This document shows, in pieces, positions 14,933 through 24,055 of a stretch of DNA of 64,000 bases. Position numbers and translations under genes: made by a program. This DNA comes from an uncultured bacterium (GTDB taxonomy: Bacteria > Cyanobacteriota > Vampirovibrionia > Gastranaerophilales > Gastranaerophilaceae), in assembly GCA_902475545.1 (NCBI GenBank), contig CABRZP010000004.1, positions 87,133 through 151,132 of the forward strand, read 5' to 3'. Positions within the stretch are counted from its first letter, which is position 1. The number at the start of each line of letters is the position of its first letter. The notes below the pieces were generated by a model, which had not been told where the DNA came from, did no database searches, and was given only the letters and a program-made list of their open reading frames with translations.

Positions 14933-17900
14933 ATGAAAGTTGATTCAAATAAAAAAAGCAGTAAACTTATTGTTGACAGTAGCAAAGGCTCTGCTCCTTT
15001 AGATGAACAATATACTGAAGGATATTCTCAGAATATCATTGATCTTGCTATGCAATATAAAGCAACTTATGGTTCTAAATATTCAGATGAATTTTATTTA
15101 CAATATGCAAGCAGAGCTCTTTCAATTTCTTCTTTAAAAGTTATGGCAAGTCATACTTCAGGTAATGCTGCCAATGCTGCTATTCAAGATCCTGAATGGG
15201 CAGGTTATTCTTACGAAGAAATAATTCAGATGGAACATAACGGATATAAAATTCCTCAAGAAGTTCTTTTGTGGGCTCATGCTCAAGCTGAATCTGATAT
15301 TACTTCATACCAGTGTGTTACAGATGCATCAACTGCTGATGATGGTTCTACTGATGCTCCGAATGCAGAATCAGATATCAATACTATTCTTGCAAATGCT
15401 CAAAAATATATTATTAAAGCTGAAAAAGCTGAAGAAGAAATTAAAGCTAAAACTGAAGAATTTGAATCTGTAAAAAGTAAAGCCTTACAAATAAAAAAAG
15501 ATAACGAAGATTCTTTCAAAGAAGCATCTCAAAAGATTTCTAAAATGAAACAAGAATGGGATGATTTAAACAAAAAAGCTAAAGAAGGTTCATTATCTTC
15601 TACAGAAGAAAAAAGATACAATGAGTTATCTAAATTGATTTCAGCTGATACTAAAAAGAATGTAGCATCTAATCAATCTAATGTTGAAGCTTTAGATGAA
15701 TTATTTGCAACAATGAATGGTCTGAATGATTTGATTGAACAAGATAATGCTTTGGTTGAAGATATTAAACAAGTTACTTCAAACTTAGGTAATCTTGATA
15801 AGTCATATAATGATAATCAAAAGAAACATGTAAACAATGCAATTGCCCCAACAGGTGACAGTTTATTGTCACAAACATTATTTGGTTTGTTTGGTCCTGC
15901 TGCAATTCTTCAAAAAGCCTATAAAGCAGGTAAAGATTTAGGAAATGATGTTGTTGCTCTTGATGAAAATGCTAAAAGTTCAGAAAGCGTTGAAGTAGTT
16001 CAATTTGCTGAAGACTATAAAACTTCAATAGAAGAACAAAAAGAACTTGCTGAAAAAGTTGAAGGCAATAATACTACCAATAATCCAAGTGCTCCTAAAG
16101 TAAATAACAATCCGGTTAAAGCTAATTTAAGCAAATCTTCAGATAAAAATTACACCGCTAATGATATTAAAGATATGTCAAATTCTACAGGTAGTTCATT
16201 TAACAAAGGTAATGGAGTAATGGAAGGGCTTTCAATTGCTACAACAGTTGCCAGTGGTGTTAGAGCTGCAGGTAGTATAGCTTCAGGTTTTGCTTCTGTT
16301 GGTTTATTGTATAGCCCGATTTGGGATGCTCAAGCAATGTCTATATTGAATATAAATACCGGTATTGCTATAGCATCTGCTGCTACGGCTACTGCTTCAA
16401 TGGCTGTTCTTGAAGTGGAACAGGCAAATGTTAAGAAAACTCTTAAAACTATTCAGAAAGATATGAAGAAAACTGATCAAGAAATGAAAAAATTACTTTC
16501 TGAATATAAAGCTTCAAGTAAAAAACATGAAAAGATTGTTCAATCTTATGAAATTAATAGTGCCAAATTTGAACAACTCCAAGAAAAAGAATTGAAAAGA
16601 AACGAAGAAGCACAAGCAGCCGAAGATGAAAATCAAAATAATGATGAAAAAACTTCCGGTGCCGGGAAAAATCAAAAAGATGACAATAATAGTAACTTGT
16701 CAGAAATGTCTAATTTAGCTGGTCAAATGCAATCATCTGCTATGCAGGATAAAATGTTAACCAAAAAAATGGATAAGAATATTAAAGCTAAAGATGCAAT
16801 GGTAATAAAAAACAAAAAGAATGCACAAGCTTTGACTGCAAAAAATGATAATTTTAAAAGCAGAAATAAAAGCAATAAAAAAATATCAAATATGGCTATT
16901 GCTACAGGTGCGATGACAGCTTTGTCCGGTGGTATGTTTGCACTTTATGCCGGTGTACAGAATGGAATTGGAAAAGCTTTGCAAAGTAATATATGGACTT
17001 TAGCATACGGTCTTTTACTTGAGGGATTATCCAATGCTGTTACTGCAACTGCTACTAAAACTATGATTGTTGGTGGTGCAACAAGTGTTCTTGGTGCTAC
17101 AGGTCGAGTTTTAAGTAGTGTTGCCGATGGTGTTGTTAAAGATACAAATTCAGGTTTGAAAGAAATATCTAATAATATCAATGATAAAAATAAAGAACTT
17201 CGCGAAATGAAAAAAGATGTAAAAAATTGGGATAAAGCAGAAGTTCCAAGATTTATGTTTTCACCTAGTGATAACAATAATAATGATTCTAAATCATCAG
17301 GTTCAGGTTTTAAAGGCGTTCCGGGTGATGACTCAGCTCAGTCATCTGCTGATGATTCAAAATCAGTTGCATTAAATATCCCATCGTTAGATAACAACAA
17401 TAATGCTGGTGTTGGATCTCAAAATCAAGGTGCAGTTAACAATAATGTGGTTCCGGTTCAATCACAAGAAGATAAAAAGCCTCAAGGGGTTGAAACTAAA
17501 CAATCTGTTGTTAAATTCGAAAATTCAAACAATGAAACTCCAAAATCAGTTGATGAAATTGCACAACAAAAATCTAATAAACAAAATTCTGTACAACAAA
17601 AAACTCAAGAAGCTAAAACACCTCAAGAAAGAGTTGAGAAAAAATCACCTTTAGTTAAAAATGCTGAAGAAAAAGCTAGTAAAGCTGTTTCTAATCCTGA
17701 TAAGAAAAAAGCTGATAAACAAACTAACAAACAATCTAAAGAAGTTGCAGCTCAATCTAATGAACAACGTATGAATCAAAAATTGGCAAATGATAAGAAT
17801 GAAATTCTTGGAGAATTAAGAGCAATTGAACGCGATAGCAAATCTGCCGAAAATTCATCAGATAAAGTTGATGCACTTCTTAAAAATAATGCGGCTAAAT

Positions 17901-18370
17901 CAAAATTATTGAAACAACAGTTCGATGGCTTAAATGCAGATGTTCAAAATATTAAAGTTGATGAAAAGAATGCAAAATCTGTGAAAACTCTTCAAAAAGA
18001 TTTTGAAAAAGATTCAACAGAAGTTGATAATATTGTAGTTGTTCTAAACAATAAATCTTCAAAGACTGCTGCTACATCAAATGAAAATCTTGAAGATGAT
18101 AAAGATATCAATAAGGATGATATGATTGCAATTGTGAACGATGCAATTGATGAAAAAGAACAAGAAAAGGTTCAAGAAGAAGAACTTTCAGAAGATACAA
18201 ATATTCTTGCAGCTTCTGCATCAACAAACGTAAATGCTGCAAAAGATATAATAACAGATGACAAGGCTGATAGAAAACTTGCGAGATTTAACAATGACAG
18301 TATTATTGAATCTAAGAAAAAACGTAAGAAAGTTCAAGCTGTTTCAGCTTCTTCTAACAAAAAAGCTTAA
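14933..18370 (+). CDS. Large coiled-coil protein with two hydrophobic blocks
   Basis: This is the longest complete frame in the window (1145 residues); I do not recognise it. In order: an N-terminal globular region with SYEEIIQMEHNGYKIPQEV; a coiled coil (about 160-290); a glycine/alanine-rich hydrophobic block (about 430-490); a second coiled coil (490-560); another hydrophobic block (about 650-735, ISNMAIATGAMTALSGGMF and following); then a Gln/Asn/Lys-rich disordered region (about 770-960) and a helical basic tail. There is no signal peptide. Two hydrophobic hairpins between coiled coils recall pore-forming or translocator proteins, but no family motif supports that. Ribosome site AAGGGAA; strong terminator follows. 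Confidence 0.75.
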   Translation: MKVDSNKKSSKLIVDSSKGSAPLDEQYTEGYSQNIIDLAMQYKATYGSKYSDEFYLQYASRALSISSLKVMASHTSGNAANAAIQDPEWAGYSYEEIIQMEHNGYKIPQEVLLWAHAQAESDITSYQCVTDASTADDGSTDAPNAESDINTILANAQKYIIKAEKAEEEIKAKTEEFESVKSKALQIKKDNEDSFKEASQKISKMKQEWDDLNKKAKEGSLSSTEEKRYNELSKLISADTKKNVASNQSNVEALDELFATMNGLNDLIEQDNALVEDIKQVTSNLGNLDKSYNDNQKKHVNNAIAPTGDSLLSQTLFGLFGPAAILQKAYKAGKDLGNDVVALDENAKSSESVEVVQFAEDYKTSIEEQKELAEKVEGNNTTNNPSAPKVNNNPVKANLSKSSDKNYTANDIKDMSNSTGSSFNKGNGVMEGLSIATTVASGVRAAGSIASGFASVGLLYSPIWDAQAMSILNINTGIAIASAATATASMAVLEVEQANVKKTLKTIQKDMKKTDQEMKKLLSEYKASSKKHEKIVQSYEINSAKFEQLQEKELKRNEEAQAAEDENQNNDEKTSGAGKNQKDDNNSNLSEMSNLAGQMQSSAMQDKMLTKKMDKNIKAKDAMVIKNKKNAQALTAKNDNFKSRNKSNKKISNMAIATGAMTALSGGMFALYAGVQNGIGKALQSNIWTLAYGLLLEGLSNAVTATATKTMIVGGATSVLGATGRVLSSVADGVVKDTNSGLKEISNNINDKNKELREMKKDVKNWDKAEVPRFMFSPSDNNNNDSKSSGSGFKGVPGDDSAQSSADDSKSVALNIPSLDNNNNAGVGSQNQGAVNNNVVPVQSQEDKKPQGVETKQSVVKFENSNNETPKSVDEIAQQKSNKQNSVQQKTQEAKTPQERVEKKSPLVKNAEEKASKAVSNPDKKKADKQTNKQSKEVAAQSNEQRMNQKLANDKNEILGELRAIERDSKSAENSSDKVDALLKNNAAKSKLLKQQFDGLNADVQNIKVDEKNAKSVKTLQKDFEKDSTEVDNIVVVLNNKSSKTAATSNENLEDDKDINKDDMIAIVNDAIDEKEQEKVQEEELSEDTNILAASASTNVNAAKDIITDDKADRKLARFNNDSIIESKKKRKKVQAVSASSNKKA

Positions 18371-18378
18371 TAGTAATT

Positions 18379-18411
18379 AAAAGCGGCGGGAATTTATTCC
18401 CGCCGCTTTTT
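18379..18411. terminator. Bidirectional terminator between convergent genes
   Basis: A 14-bp GC-rich stem (18379-18392 with 18397-18410, TTTA loop) is flanked by A and T runs. It separates the large coiled-coil gene from adhE. Confidence 0.9.
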
Positions 18412-18433
18412 AGTTTGTATTCTATTAAATCAA

Positions 18434-21121
18434 TTATTTTGATTTTTTAGCTGTAGGGTAATAATCTCTTACAATACCTTCAAATGCATCTAGATAGATT
18501 TGTTTCATATCTGACATAATAGGGTATGCAGGGTTAGCACCTGTACATTGATCGTCGAATGCTAGTTCAACCATTTCATCTAATTTAGCGTTGAATTGTT
18601 CTTCTGTTACGCCAAAGTCTTTGATTGAATTTGGAAGATTGATAGATTTCATTAATTTATCAATTGCTTCAATTAACAATTCAACTTTTTCATCATCATT
18701 CTTACCGCCCAATCCTAATTCGTCAGCAATTTGACCGTATTTAGTCTTAGCATTAGGGAATTTGTATTGAGGGAAGATTGCTTGTTTTTTAGGTGCATCA
18801 ACAGCGTTATATTTGATAACCTGTCTGATTAAAAGTGCGTTAGCAACACCGTGAGGTACGTTGAACATAGCACCTAATTTGTGAGCCATAGAGTGGCATA
18901 ATCCTAAGAAAGAGTTAGCAAATGCCATACCTGCGATTGTTGCAGCATAGTGCATTTTTTCTCTTGCGATAGGATCGTTAGCACCTTCAGACCAAGATCT
19001 TTCAAGGTATCTGAATACAAGTTTTGATGCTTCCAAAGCGTTAGAATTTGTGAAGTTTGTAGCCATACAAGAAACATAAGCTTCAATTGCGTGAACAAGA
19101 GCGTCAATACCTGATGCAGCGGTTAAACCTTTTGGCATACCGTCAACAAAGTTAGGGTCAACAATTGCCATATTAGGTGTTAAGGCGTAATCAGCGATTG
19201 CGTATTTAACGTGAGTTTCGTCATCAGTGATGATTGCAAATGGTGTAACTTCTGAACCTGTACCTGAAGTTGTAGGAATAGCAACCATTGTAGCTTTCTT
19301 ACCTAAGTCAGGAATTCTGCAAATTCTTTTTCTGATATCCATGAATCTCATTGCAATATCTTCAAAGTTTGTATCAGGTTGTTCGTATAATAACCACATA
19401 ATTTTAGCAGCATCCATAGGAGATCCGCCACCTAATGAGATGATTACATCTGGTTCATAAGGTCTGATGATTTCCATAGCTTGATTAATAGTTGAAAGTG
19501 TTGGATCCGGTTTAACATCAAAGAAGATTTGGTGGTCAATACCGATTTCATCCAATACGTTAACAATACTATCAACTGCACCTGAATTGAATAAAAATCT
19601 GTCTGTTACGATGAACGCACGTTTTTTACCTTCAAGTTCACGAAGAGCTAAATCAACAGCGCCTCTTTTGAAGTAAACTTTAGGTGGAACCTTAAACCAT
19701 AGCATGTTTTCTCTCCTTTCAGCAACTGTTTTGTAGTTCAATAAGTTTTCAACACCGATATTACCTGATATAGCGTTTTTACCCCAAGAACCGCATCCTA
19801 AAGAAAGTGACGGTTCAAGTTTGAAGTTGAACAAATCACCGATACCGCCTTGAGCAGATGGTGAATTGATTAATACACGGCAAGCAGGCATTTTTTCAGC
19901 AAATATGTTAACTCTTTCTTGACTACGTGTATCAGTGTAAAGGTCTGCAGTGTGACCGGCTCCGCCTTTTGATACTAATTCATAAGTCATTTCAGTTGCT
20001 TCTGCAAAATCTTTTGCTCTGTACATTGTTAAGATTGGTGATAATTTTTCTCTTGAGAATGGATCTTCCCAATCAACAGATGGTCTTTCAGCTAAAAGAA
20101 GTTTAGCAGTTTCAGGAACTTCAAATCCTGAAAGTTCAGCAATTTTATGAGCTGATTGACCAACGATAGCCGGATGAGCTGTTCCACGTTTTGGATCGAT
20201 GAATGGAAGGTCAATCATTTTCTTTTCTTCAGCAGAGTTTAGTAAATAAGCTCCTCTGTAGATGAATTCTTTTTTAACTTCTTCATATACACTGTCAACA
20301 ACAACAACTGATTGTTCAGAAGCACAAATCATACCATTGTCAAATGTTTTTGACATAATAATTGAAGAAACAGCCATTTTGATGTCAGCAGTTTCATCAA
20401 TAACTGCAGCAGCGTTACCAGGACCTACACCTAAAGCTGGGTTACCTGATGAATATGCAGCAGTAACCATTCCTGGACCACCTGTAGCTAAAATGCAAGC
20501 TATAGAATGGTGTTTCATTAATTGGCTAGAAAGATCAATTGACGGAACATCAATCCATCCGATAATATCTTCCGGAGCACCGGCTTTAACTGCAGCTTCT
20601 AAAACGATTTTTGCTGCTGCAATTGTTGAATCTTTTGCTCTAGGGTGTGGTGAAAAGATGATAGCATTTCTTGTTTTTAATGCGATCAAAGATTTGAATA
20701 TTGCAGTTGAAGTAGGGTTTGTAGTTGGTACGATACCTGCAATTACACCAAGAGGTTCAGCAACAGTTTTTGTTCCGTTAGCTCTGTCTTCTTTGATAAT
20801 TCCGCATGTTTTTGCATGTTTATGTTTGTTGTAAATGTATTCTGATGCAAAATGGTTTTTGATAATTTTATCTTCTAAAATTCCCATACCAGTTTCTTCA
20901 ACTGCCATTCTTGCAAGAGGAATACGAGCTTTATCTGCTGCTGTTGCAGCTGCTTTAAAAATTTTATCAACTTGTTCTTGAGAGAAAGTTGAATAAAGTT
21001 TTTGAGCTTTTGAAACTCTTTCAATTAGAAGTTCTAATTGTTCTGCGTTGTCAACAAGACCAGACTTTGCATTTAAAGTCTCTTCAAGTTTTTCAACATT
21101 CTTTTTGCTTTTTGTTGTCAT
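18434..21121 (-). CDS. adhE: Bifunctional acetaldehyde-CoA/alcohol dehydrogenase
   Basis: Converts acetyl-CoA to acetaldehyde and then ethanol, oxidising two NADH; a key fermentation enzyme that forms spirosomes in known members. The N-terminal aldehyde dehydrogenase half (about residues 1-440) shows VPTTNPTSTA, ATGGPGMV and the catalytic cysteine in NGMICASEQS (C266). The C-terminal iron-dependent alcohol dehydrogenase half (from about 460) has SLGGGSPMDAAKI, PTTSGTGSEVTPF and the metal-binding HSMAHKLGAMFNVPHG. Length of 895 is typical. AAGGAG precedes the ATG. A near-perfect palindrome of Rex or CRP type lies about 70 bp upstream. Confidence 0.97.
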   Translation of the reverse strand: MTTKSKKNVEKLEETLNAKSGLVDNAEQLELLIERVSKAQKLYSTFSQEQVDKIFKAAATAADKARIPLARMAVEETGMGILEDKIIKNHFASEYIYNKHKHAKTCGIIKEDRANGTKTVAEPLGVIAGIVPTTNPTSTAIFKSLIALKTRNAIIFSPHPRAKDSTIAAAKIVLEAAVKAGAPEDIIGWIDVPSIDLSSQLMKHHSIACILATGGPGMVTAAYSSGNPALGVGPGNAAAVIDETADIKMAVSSIIMSKTFDNGMICASEQSVVVVDSVYEEVKKEFIYRGAYLLNSAEEKKMIDLPFIDPKRGTAHPAIVGQSAHKIAELSGFEVPETAKLLLAERPSVDWEDPFSREKLSPILTMYRAKDFAEATEMTYELVSKGGAGHTADLYTDTRSQERVNIFAEKMPACRVLINSPSAQGGIGDLFNFKLEPSLSLGCGSWGKNAISGNIGVENLLNYKTVAERRENMLWFKVPPKVYFKRGAVDLALRELEGKKRAFIVTDRFLFNSGAVDSIVNVLDEIGIDHQIFFDVKPDPTLSTINQAMEIIRPYEPDVIISLGGGSPMDAAKIMWLLYEQPDTNFEDIAMRFMDIRKRICRIPDLGKKATMVAIPTTSGTGSEVTPFAIITDDETHVKYAIADYALTPNMAIVDPNFVDGMPKGLTAASGIDALVHAIEAYVSCMATNFTNSNALEASKLVFRYLERSWSEGANDPIAREKMHYAATIAGMAFANSFLGLCHSMAHKLGAMFNVPHGVANALLIRQVIKYNAVDAPKKQAIFPQYKFPNAKTKYGQIADELGLGGKNDDEKVELLIEAIDKLMKSINLPNSIKDFGVTEEQFNAKLDEMVELAFDDQCTGANPAYPIMSDMKQIYLDAFEGIVRDYYPTAKKSK

Positions 21122-21188
21122 ATTTTGTCTCCTTTTTATAACACAGCATTCTATATATTATTAATATTAAAATGTTTGCATATCTAAT

Positions 21189-21206
21189 TTGTGATTTTTA
21201 TCACAA
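21189..21206. promoter_or_regulatory. Rex/CRP-type operator upstream of adhE
   Basis: TTGTGATTTTTATCACAA is a perfect 6+6 palindrome. It contains TGTGA-N6-TCACA, the CRP-family consensus, and matches the Rex consensus TTGTGAAnnnnTTCACAA except at the two inner positions. Rex control of adhE by the NADH/NAD ratio is well established in anaerobes, so Rex is the better guess. Confidence 0.55.
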
Positions 21207-21389
21207 TTACATTTTACTGTAAAGTTAATTAAAAATCAAGTGTAGGTATTACAATCTTTATGTTTTCTTTATTTTATTTATAATAGGTGGAAATTGCAAT
21301 TATTGTGCTTTATTGAGAGGCGTTTTAATTGCTGCGATTTCTGTTAGTAATTAATTTGCAGCATGACTTTTCAGGTACAGGATTATGTG

Positions 21390-21407
21390 CCAAATAGTAC
21401 TATTTGG
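21390..21407. repeat. Perfect 18-bp palindrome
   Basis: CCAAATAGTACTATTTGG is fully self-complementary. It directly precedes the GC-rich repeat patch, and may be part of the same dispersed element or a protein-binding site. Confidence 0.5.
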
Positions 21408-21474
21408 ATTGCATGCACTCATACCTTCGCACTTTGCGGGACTCCGCTGTCGCTTCGCCCTACGCAAAATTCGC

Positions 21475-21498
21475 AAAAAAAGAGCCTCAAAGAGGCTC
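21475..21498 (-). terminator. Terminator oriented to the minus strand, without an obvious gene
   Basis: GAGCCTC (21482-21488) and GAGGCTC (21492-21498) pair over AAA; a run of seven A (21475-21481) becomes the T run when read on the minus strand. No coding gene is seen upstream on that strand, so a small RNA or gene remnant between 21500 and 21750 is possible. Confidence 0.55.
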
Positions 21499-21745
21499 GT
21501 TGGAATTAAGAATAGCTGGAAGTATGAAAAAGATTAATTTTATTAAACGATGTATATATATTTAATACAATTGTACAGATGAGTAATTTATATTATCTTA
21601 TTAGGCTATCTTTTTCTTTTGATTTGAAAAATTTCAAATTTACTACGTGGGTAGAATTCAGGAATAAGTGTATTTTTCGCACTTTATGCTAAAATATGCA
21701 TAAAATCTATATTCTTAGACAGTTAATAAAAGTTTACAATAGGGG

Positions 21746-21774
21746 TTGACAAATAAAAGTTCATCGTGTATAGT
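21746..21774 (+). promoter_or_regulatory. Strong sigma-70 promoter
   Basis: TTGACA (21746-21751), 17 bp, TATAGT (21769-21774). The expected start near 21781 gives a leader with a hairpin (AAGTGTT 21790-21796 with AACACTT 21802-21808) directly before the ribosome site of the 97-residue gene. Confidence 0.8.
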
Positions 21775-21829
21775 AAAAATTGTTAGATGAAGTGTTAATT
21801 GAACACTTAATAACGAAAGGAGATTAGAA

Positions 21830-22123
21830 ATGATTACTATAAATCCTGTAAACTTTAATAATAAAAAATATATTACTTTCGGCGAAGGTAATTTAAATAA
21901 TGTTAATTCAAAAGTTGGTTTGATGGCTTTAGACAAAAAACCTAATGCAAAAATCAATTTTGAAAAAGATATGTATATAACTAAACAGGCTGATTCTGTT
22001 CAGTCTAATCCAATTAAAGCTATTGGATATAATATTGTTAAGGCTTATAATATACTATGCACACCTAAAAGACATGCAAATAAAACCGAATCAAAATACA
22101 TTCACATTCCATATATGGCATAG
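21830..22123 (+). CDS. Small unrecognised protein with N-terminal TFGEG motif
   Basis: A 97-residue protein of unknown function. It has a consensus promoter, a leader hairpin, an AGGAG ribosome site and its own terminator, so it is almost certainly expressed as a single-gene unit. The N-terminus MITINPVNFNNKKYITFGEG has the 'polar stretch then F[TG]G' style seen in several other unknown proteins in this window (NPQFTG, NNSQSFGS, LTFTGG). The rest is polar with a basic C-terminal part, and no membrane helix or catalytic motif is visible. Confidence 0.75.
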   Translation: MITINPVNFNNKKYITFGEGNLNNVNSKVGLMALDKKPNAKINFEKDMYITKQADSVQSNPIKAIGYNIVKAYNILCTPKRHANKTESKYIHIPYMA

Positions 22124-22170
22124 TGAATTTTTACCAAATGAAATAGACTTAACTCTTTATTTACCCCGAT

Positions 22171-22211
22171 ATAACCGAAACAATTACCCCAATTGCGGAG
22201 GTTATTTTTTA
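22171..22211 (+). terminator. Rho-independent terminator
   Basis: ATAACC (22171-22176) pairs with GGTTAT (22200-22205), with an inner CAATT/AATTG stem, followed by T6. Confidence 0.75.
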
Positions 22212-22255
22212 GAAAATTGTAATATCCTTTCTTTATATAAAGAAAGGATATTATT

Positions 22256-22645
22256 ATGAGTGAGAAAATTAAAGAATTACGTAAAAACACCAAAGAGGCA
22301 CAGGAATTTTTTAATAAAAGATTAGCTTATACTCTTGGACCGGTTGAGTTGAAGAATTTTATTGAAAAAGGTGGTGTTCGTGTAGTTGATGTGCGTGCGG
22401 AATCAGATTACCAGACAGCCCATATTCCCGGAGCTATTTCTATACCTAAAGATGAACTGGGTGAAAACCTTGATAAGTTATCAAAAGATGAGGTAACTAT
22501 TGTGTATTGCTATAATCAGCAGTGTCATCTTGGAGATAATGCCTGTCTTATTCTTGCAGAATATGATTATCCAACAATGCTCTTAGAAGGTGGTTTTGAT
22601 GTTTGGGTAAATGATTTTCGTTTTGCAACTGTATCAGATGTTTAG
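22256..22645 (+). CDS. Rhodanese-domain sulfurtransferase
   Basis: A single-domain rhodanese (129 residues) with an N-terminal helical extension of about 25 residues. Family blocks are VRVVDVRAESDYQTAHIPGAISIP and the active-site strand IVYCYNQQCHLG, where C85 is the expected persulfide-carrying cysteine and a second cysteine (C90) lies in the same loop. The closing GGFDVW is typical. It probably moves sulfane sulfur or detoxifies reactive sulfur; the acceptor is unknown. AAAGGA precedes the ATG and a strong terminator follows, so it is a single-gene unit. Confidence 0.9.
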   Translation: MSEKIKELRKNTKEAQEFFNKRLAYTLGPVELKNFIEKGGVRVVDVRAESDYQTAHIPGAISIPKDELGENLDKLSKDEVTIVYCYNQQCHLGDNACLILAEYDYPTMLLEGGFDVWVNDFRFATVSDV

Positions 22646-22665
22646 AATTAACTGTTTAATTTATG

Positions 22666-22695
22666 ATAAGCGGTATAATTATACCGCTTATTTTA
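22666..22695 (+). terminator. Rho-independent terminator
   Basis: ATAAGCGGTAT (22666-22676) pairs perfectly with ATACCGCTTAT (22681-22691) over AATT, followed by TTTT. Confidence 0.88.
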
Positions 22696-22786
22696 TAGTG
22701 AGGCTTTGGCAGTTTTGACATTTATATATGTTTGTAATATTCTTGTCATACATTGTAATTTTTTATTACATTTCGGAATTATGCTT

Positions 22787-23977
22787 ATGAGAAAGAAAAT
22801 CCTTACTTTTAGTATTATTTCAGGGCTTTTATTGAGTTCTTGTATATTTACGTCTGCATTTGGTGCTGAAAAGTTAACTCGAAAACAGAAAAAAGAAGCG
22901 ATTCTTTTAGATGCGGCATCTATCTTTCTTGAAGATAAGCAATATGATGCAGCAATAGAATATTATAATGAAGTTATAGAATTAAATCCTTATAATGCTG
23001 AAGCTTATTCCAAAAGAGGAAATTCTAAATATTTGCAGGGTAAATATAAAGAAGCAATAAAGGATTATACAAGAGCTTTAGAAATTGATCCGGCACTGGA
23101 AAATACTCATTACAACAGAGGTATAGCTAAATCTAATTTCCAAGTTTATGATGAGGTAGTTGAGGATTATACTAAAGAATTAGAGTTAAATCCTAAAAAT
23201 ATAAATGCATATTTGAACAGAGGTACTACAGAGGTTCTTCGGGGTAAGTATGATGAAGCAATAGCAGACTTTACAAAAGTTTTAGAGCTTGATACTAAGA
23301 ATAAAATTGCTTATTATAACCGAGGTTTGGCTAAACGTTATAAGAAAGATTATTCCGGTGCAATTTCTGATTATTCGAAAGTAATTGAAATTGATAATGA
23401 TAATGCTGATGCTTATAATAATAGAGGGGTTGCAAAATATTACCTCAAAGATTATTCCGGAGCAATTGCTGATTATACCAAGGTTTTAGAATTGGATAAT
23501 ACTTTCAAAAGAACATATTATAACCGAGGTCTTGCCAAACTTGGCTTAAATAAATACGAAGATGCTATTTTAGATTTTACAAAAGAAATTGAAATTAATC
23601 CAAAGAATGATAGAGCATATTATGATAGAGGGTTTGCTGAAAATAAGCTTGCTCATTATGTTTCTGCAATCGATGATTATACAAAAGCTATAGAATTAAA
23701 TCCAAATGTTGCTGAATATTTTTCTACTCGTGGTGAAATAATTTATCGTACAGGCGGTGATTTGAATTCAGCTTTAGAAGATTTGAATAAATCAATTAAA
23801 ATTAATGAAAAAGATGTTGAAAATTATCTTACAAGAGCAATGATTTATTGTAAATTGAATCAATATCTACCTGCTATTGATGATTTGAATATTGTAATAA
23901 AAATGGAACCTGAAAATACTCAGGCTTATGATTTGCGTTCATTTGCAATTAAATCTATGAATGCTGTTTCTCAATAA
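22787..23977 (+). CDS. TPR-repeat lipoprotein
   Basis: A basic N-terminus and hydrophobic core end in LLLSSC, a plausible lipobox with C20, so the protein is probably lipid-anchored in the envelope. The remainder is about ten tandem tetratricopeptide repeats with the YNRGIAKSN / AIADYTKVLELD pattern, a protein-protein interaction scaffold. ATG 22787 is chosen because it gives a proper signal sequence; ATG 22781 is two codons earlier, and the open frame continues upstream without a ribosome site. No partner is fixed by position: the neighbours are rhodanese and pepA, each with its own signals. Confidence 0.8.
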   Translation: MRKKILTFSIISGLLLSSCIFTSAFGAEKLTRKQKKEAILLDAASIFLEDKQYDAAIEYYNEVIELNPYNAEAYSKRGNSKYLQGKYKEAIKDYTRALEIDPALENTHYNRGIAKSNFQVYDEVVEDYTKELELNPKNINAYLNRGTTEVLRGKYDEAIADFTKVLELDTKNKIAYYNRGLAKRYKKDYSGAISDYSKVIEIDNDNADAYNNRGVAKYYLKDYSGAIADYTKVLELDNTFKRTYYNRGLAKLGLNKYEDAILDFTKEIEINPKNDRAYYDRGFAENKLAHYVSAIDDYTKAIELNPNVAEYFSTRGEIIYRTGGDLNSALEDLNKSIKINEKDVENYLTRAMIYCKLNQYLPAIDDLNIVIKMEPENTQAYDLRSFAIKSMNAVSQ

Positions 23978-24021
23978 AAATAGAATTCCACCATTTGTAC
24001 GGGGTTCATAAAAAGTTCCGG

Positions 24022-24030
24022 TGGTATAAT
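24022..24030 (+). promoter_or_regulatory. Extended -10 promoter of pepA
   Basis: TGGTATAAT, an extended -10 with a perfect TATAAT hexamer, lies 25 bp before the pepA ATG and upstream of its AGGAG ribosome site. Confidence 0.55.
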
Positions 24031-24055
24031 TATCCTTAAAAAAGGAGAGTGTTAT

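Larger units (their letters stand above)
21207..21745. other. Long intergenic region with palindrome and dispersed repeat
   Basis: No supported gene. It contains a perfect 18-bp palindrome (21390-21407), a patch unusually GC-rich for this genome (21423-21474, TTCGCACTTTGCGGGACTCC and on) that looks like a dispersed repeat, and a minus-strand terminator at 21475-21498. The remainder to 21745 is AT-rich with no clear frame. Confidence 0.5.

Noticed and set aside
14933..18370. Type III secretion translocator.
   Set aside because: Only a general layout matches; there is no chaperone, needle or injectisome gene and no family motif.
21715..21957. Minus-strand open frame over the TTGACA promoter and the 97-residue gene.
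   Set aside because: The plus-strand gene has promoter, ribosome site and terminator; the minus frame has none.
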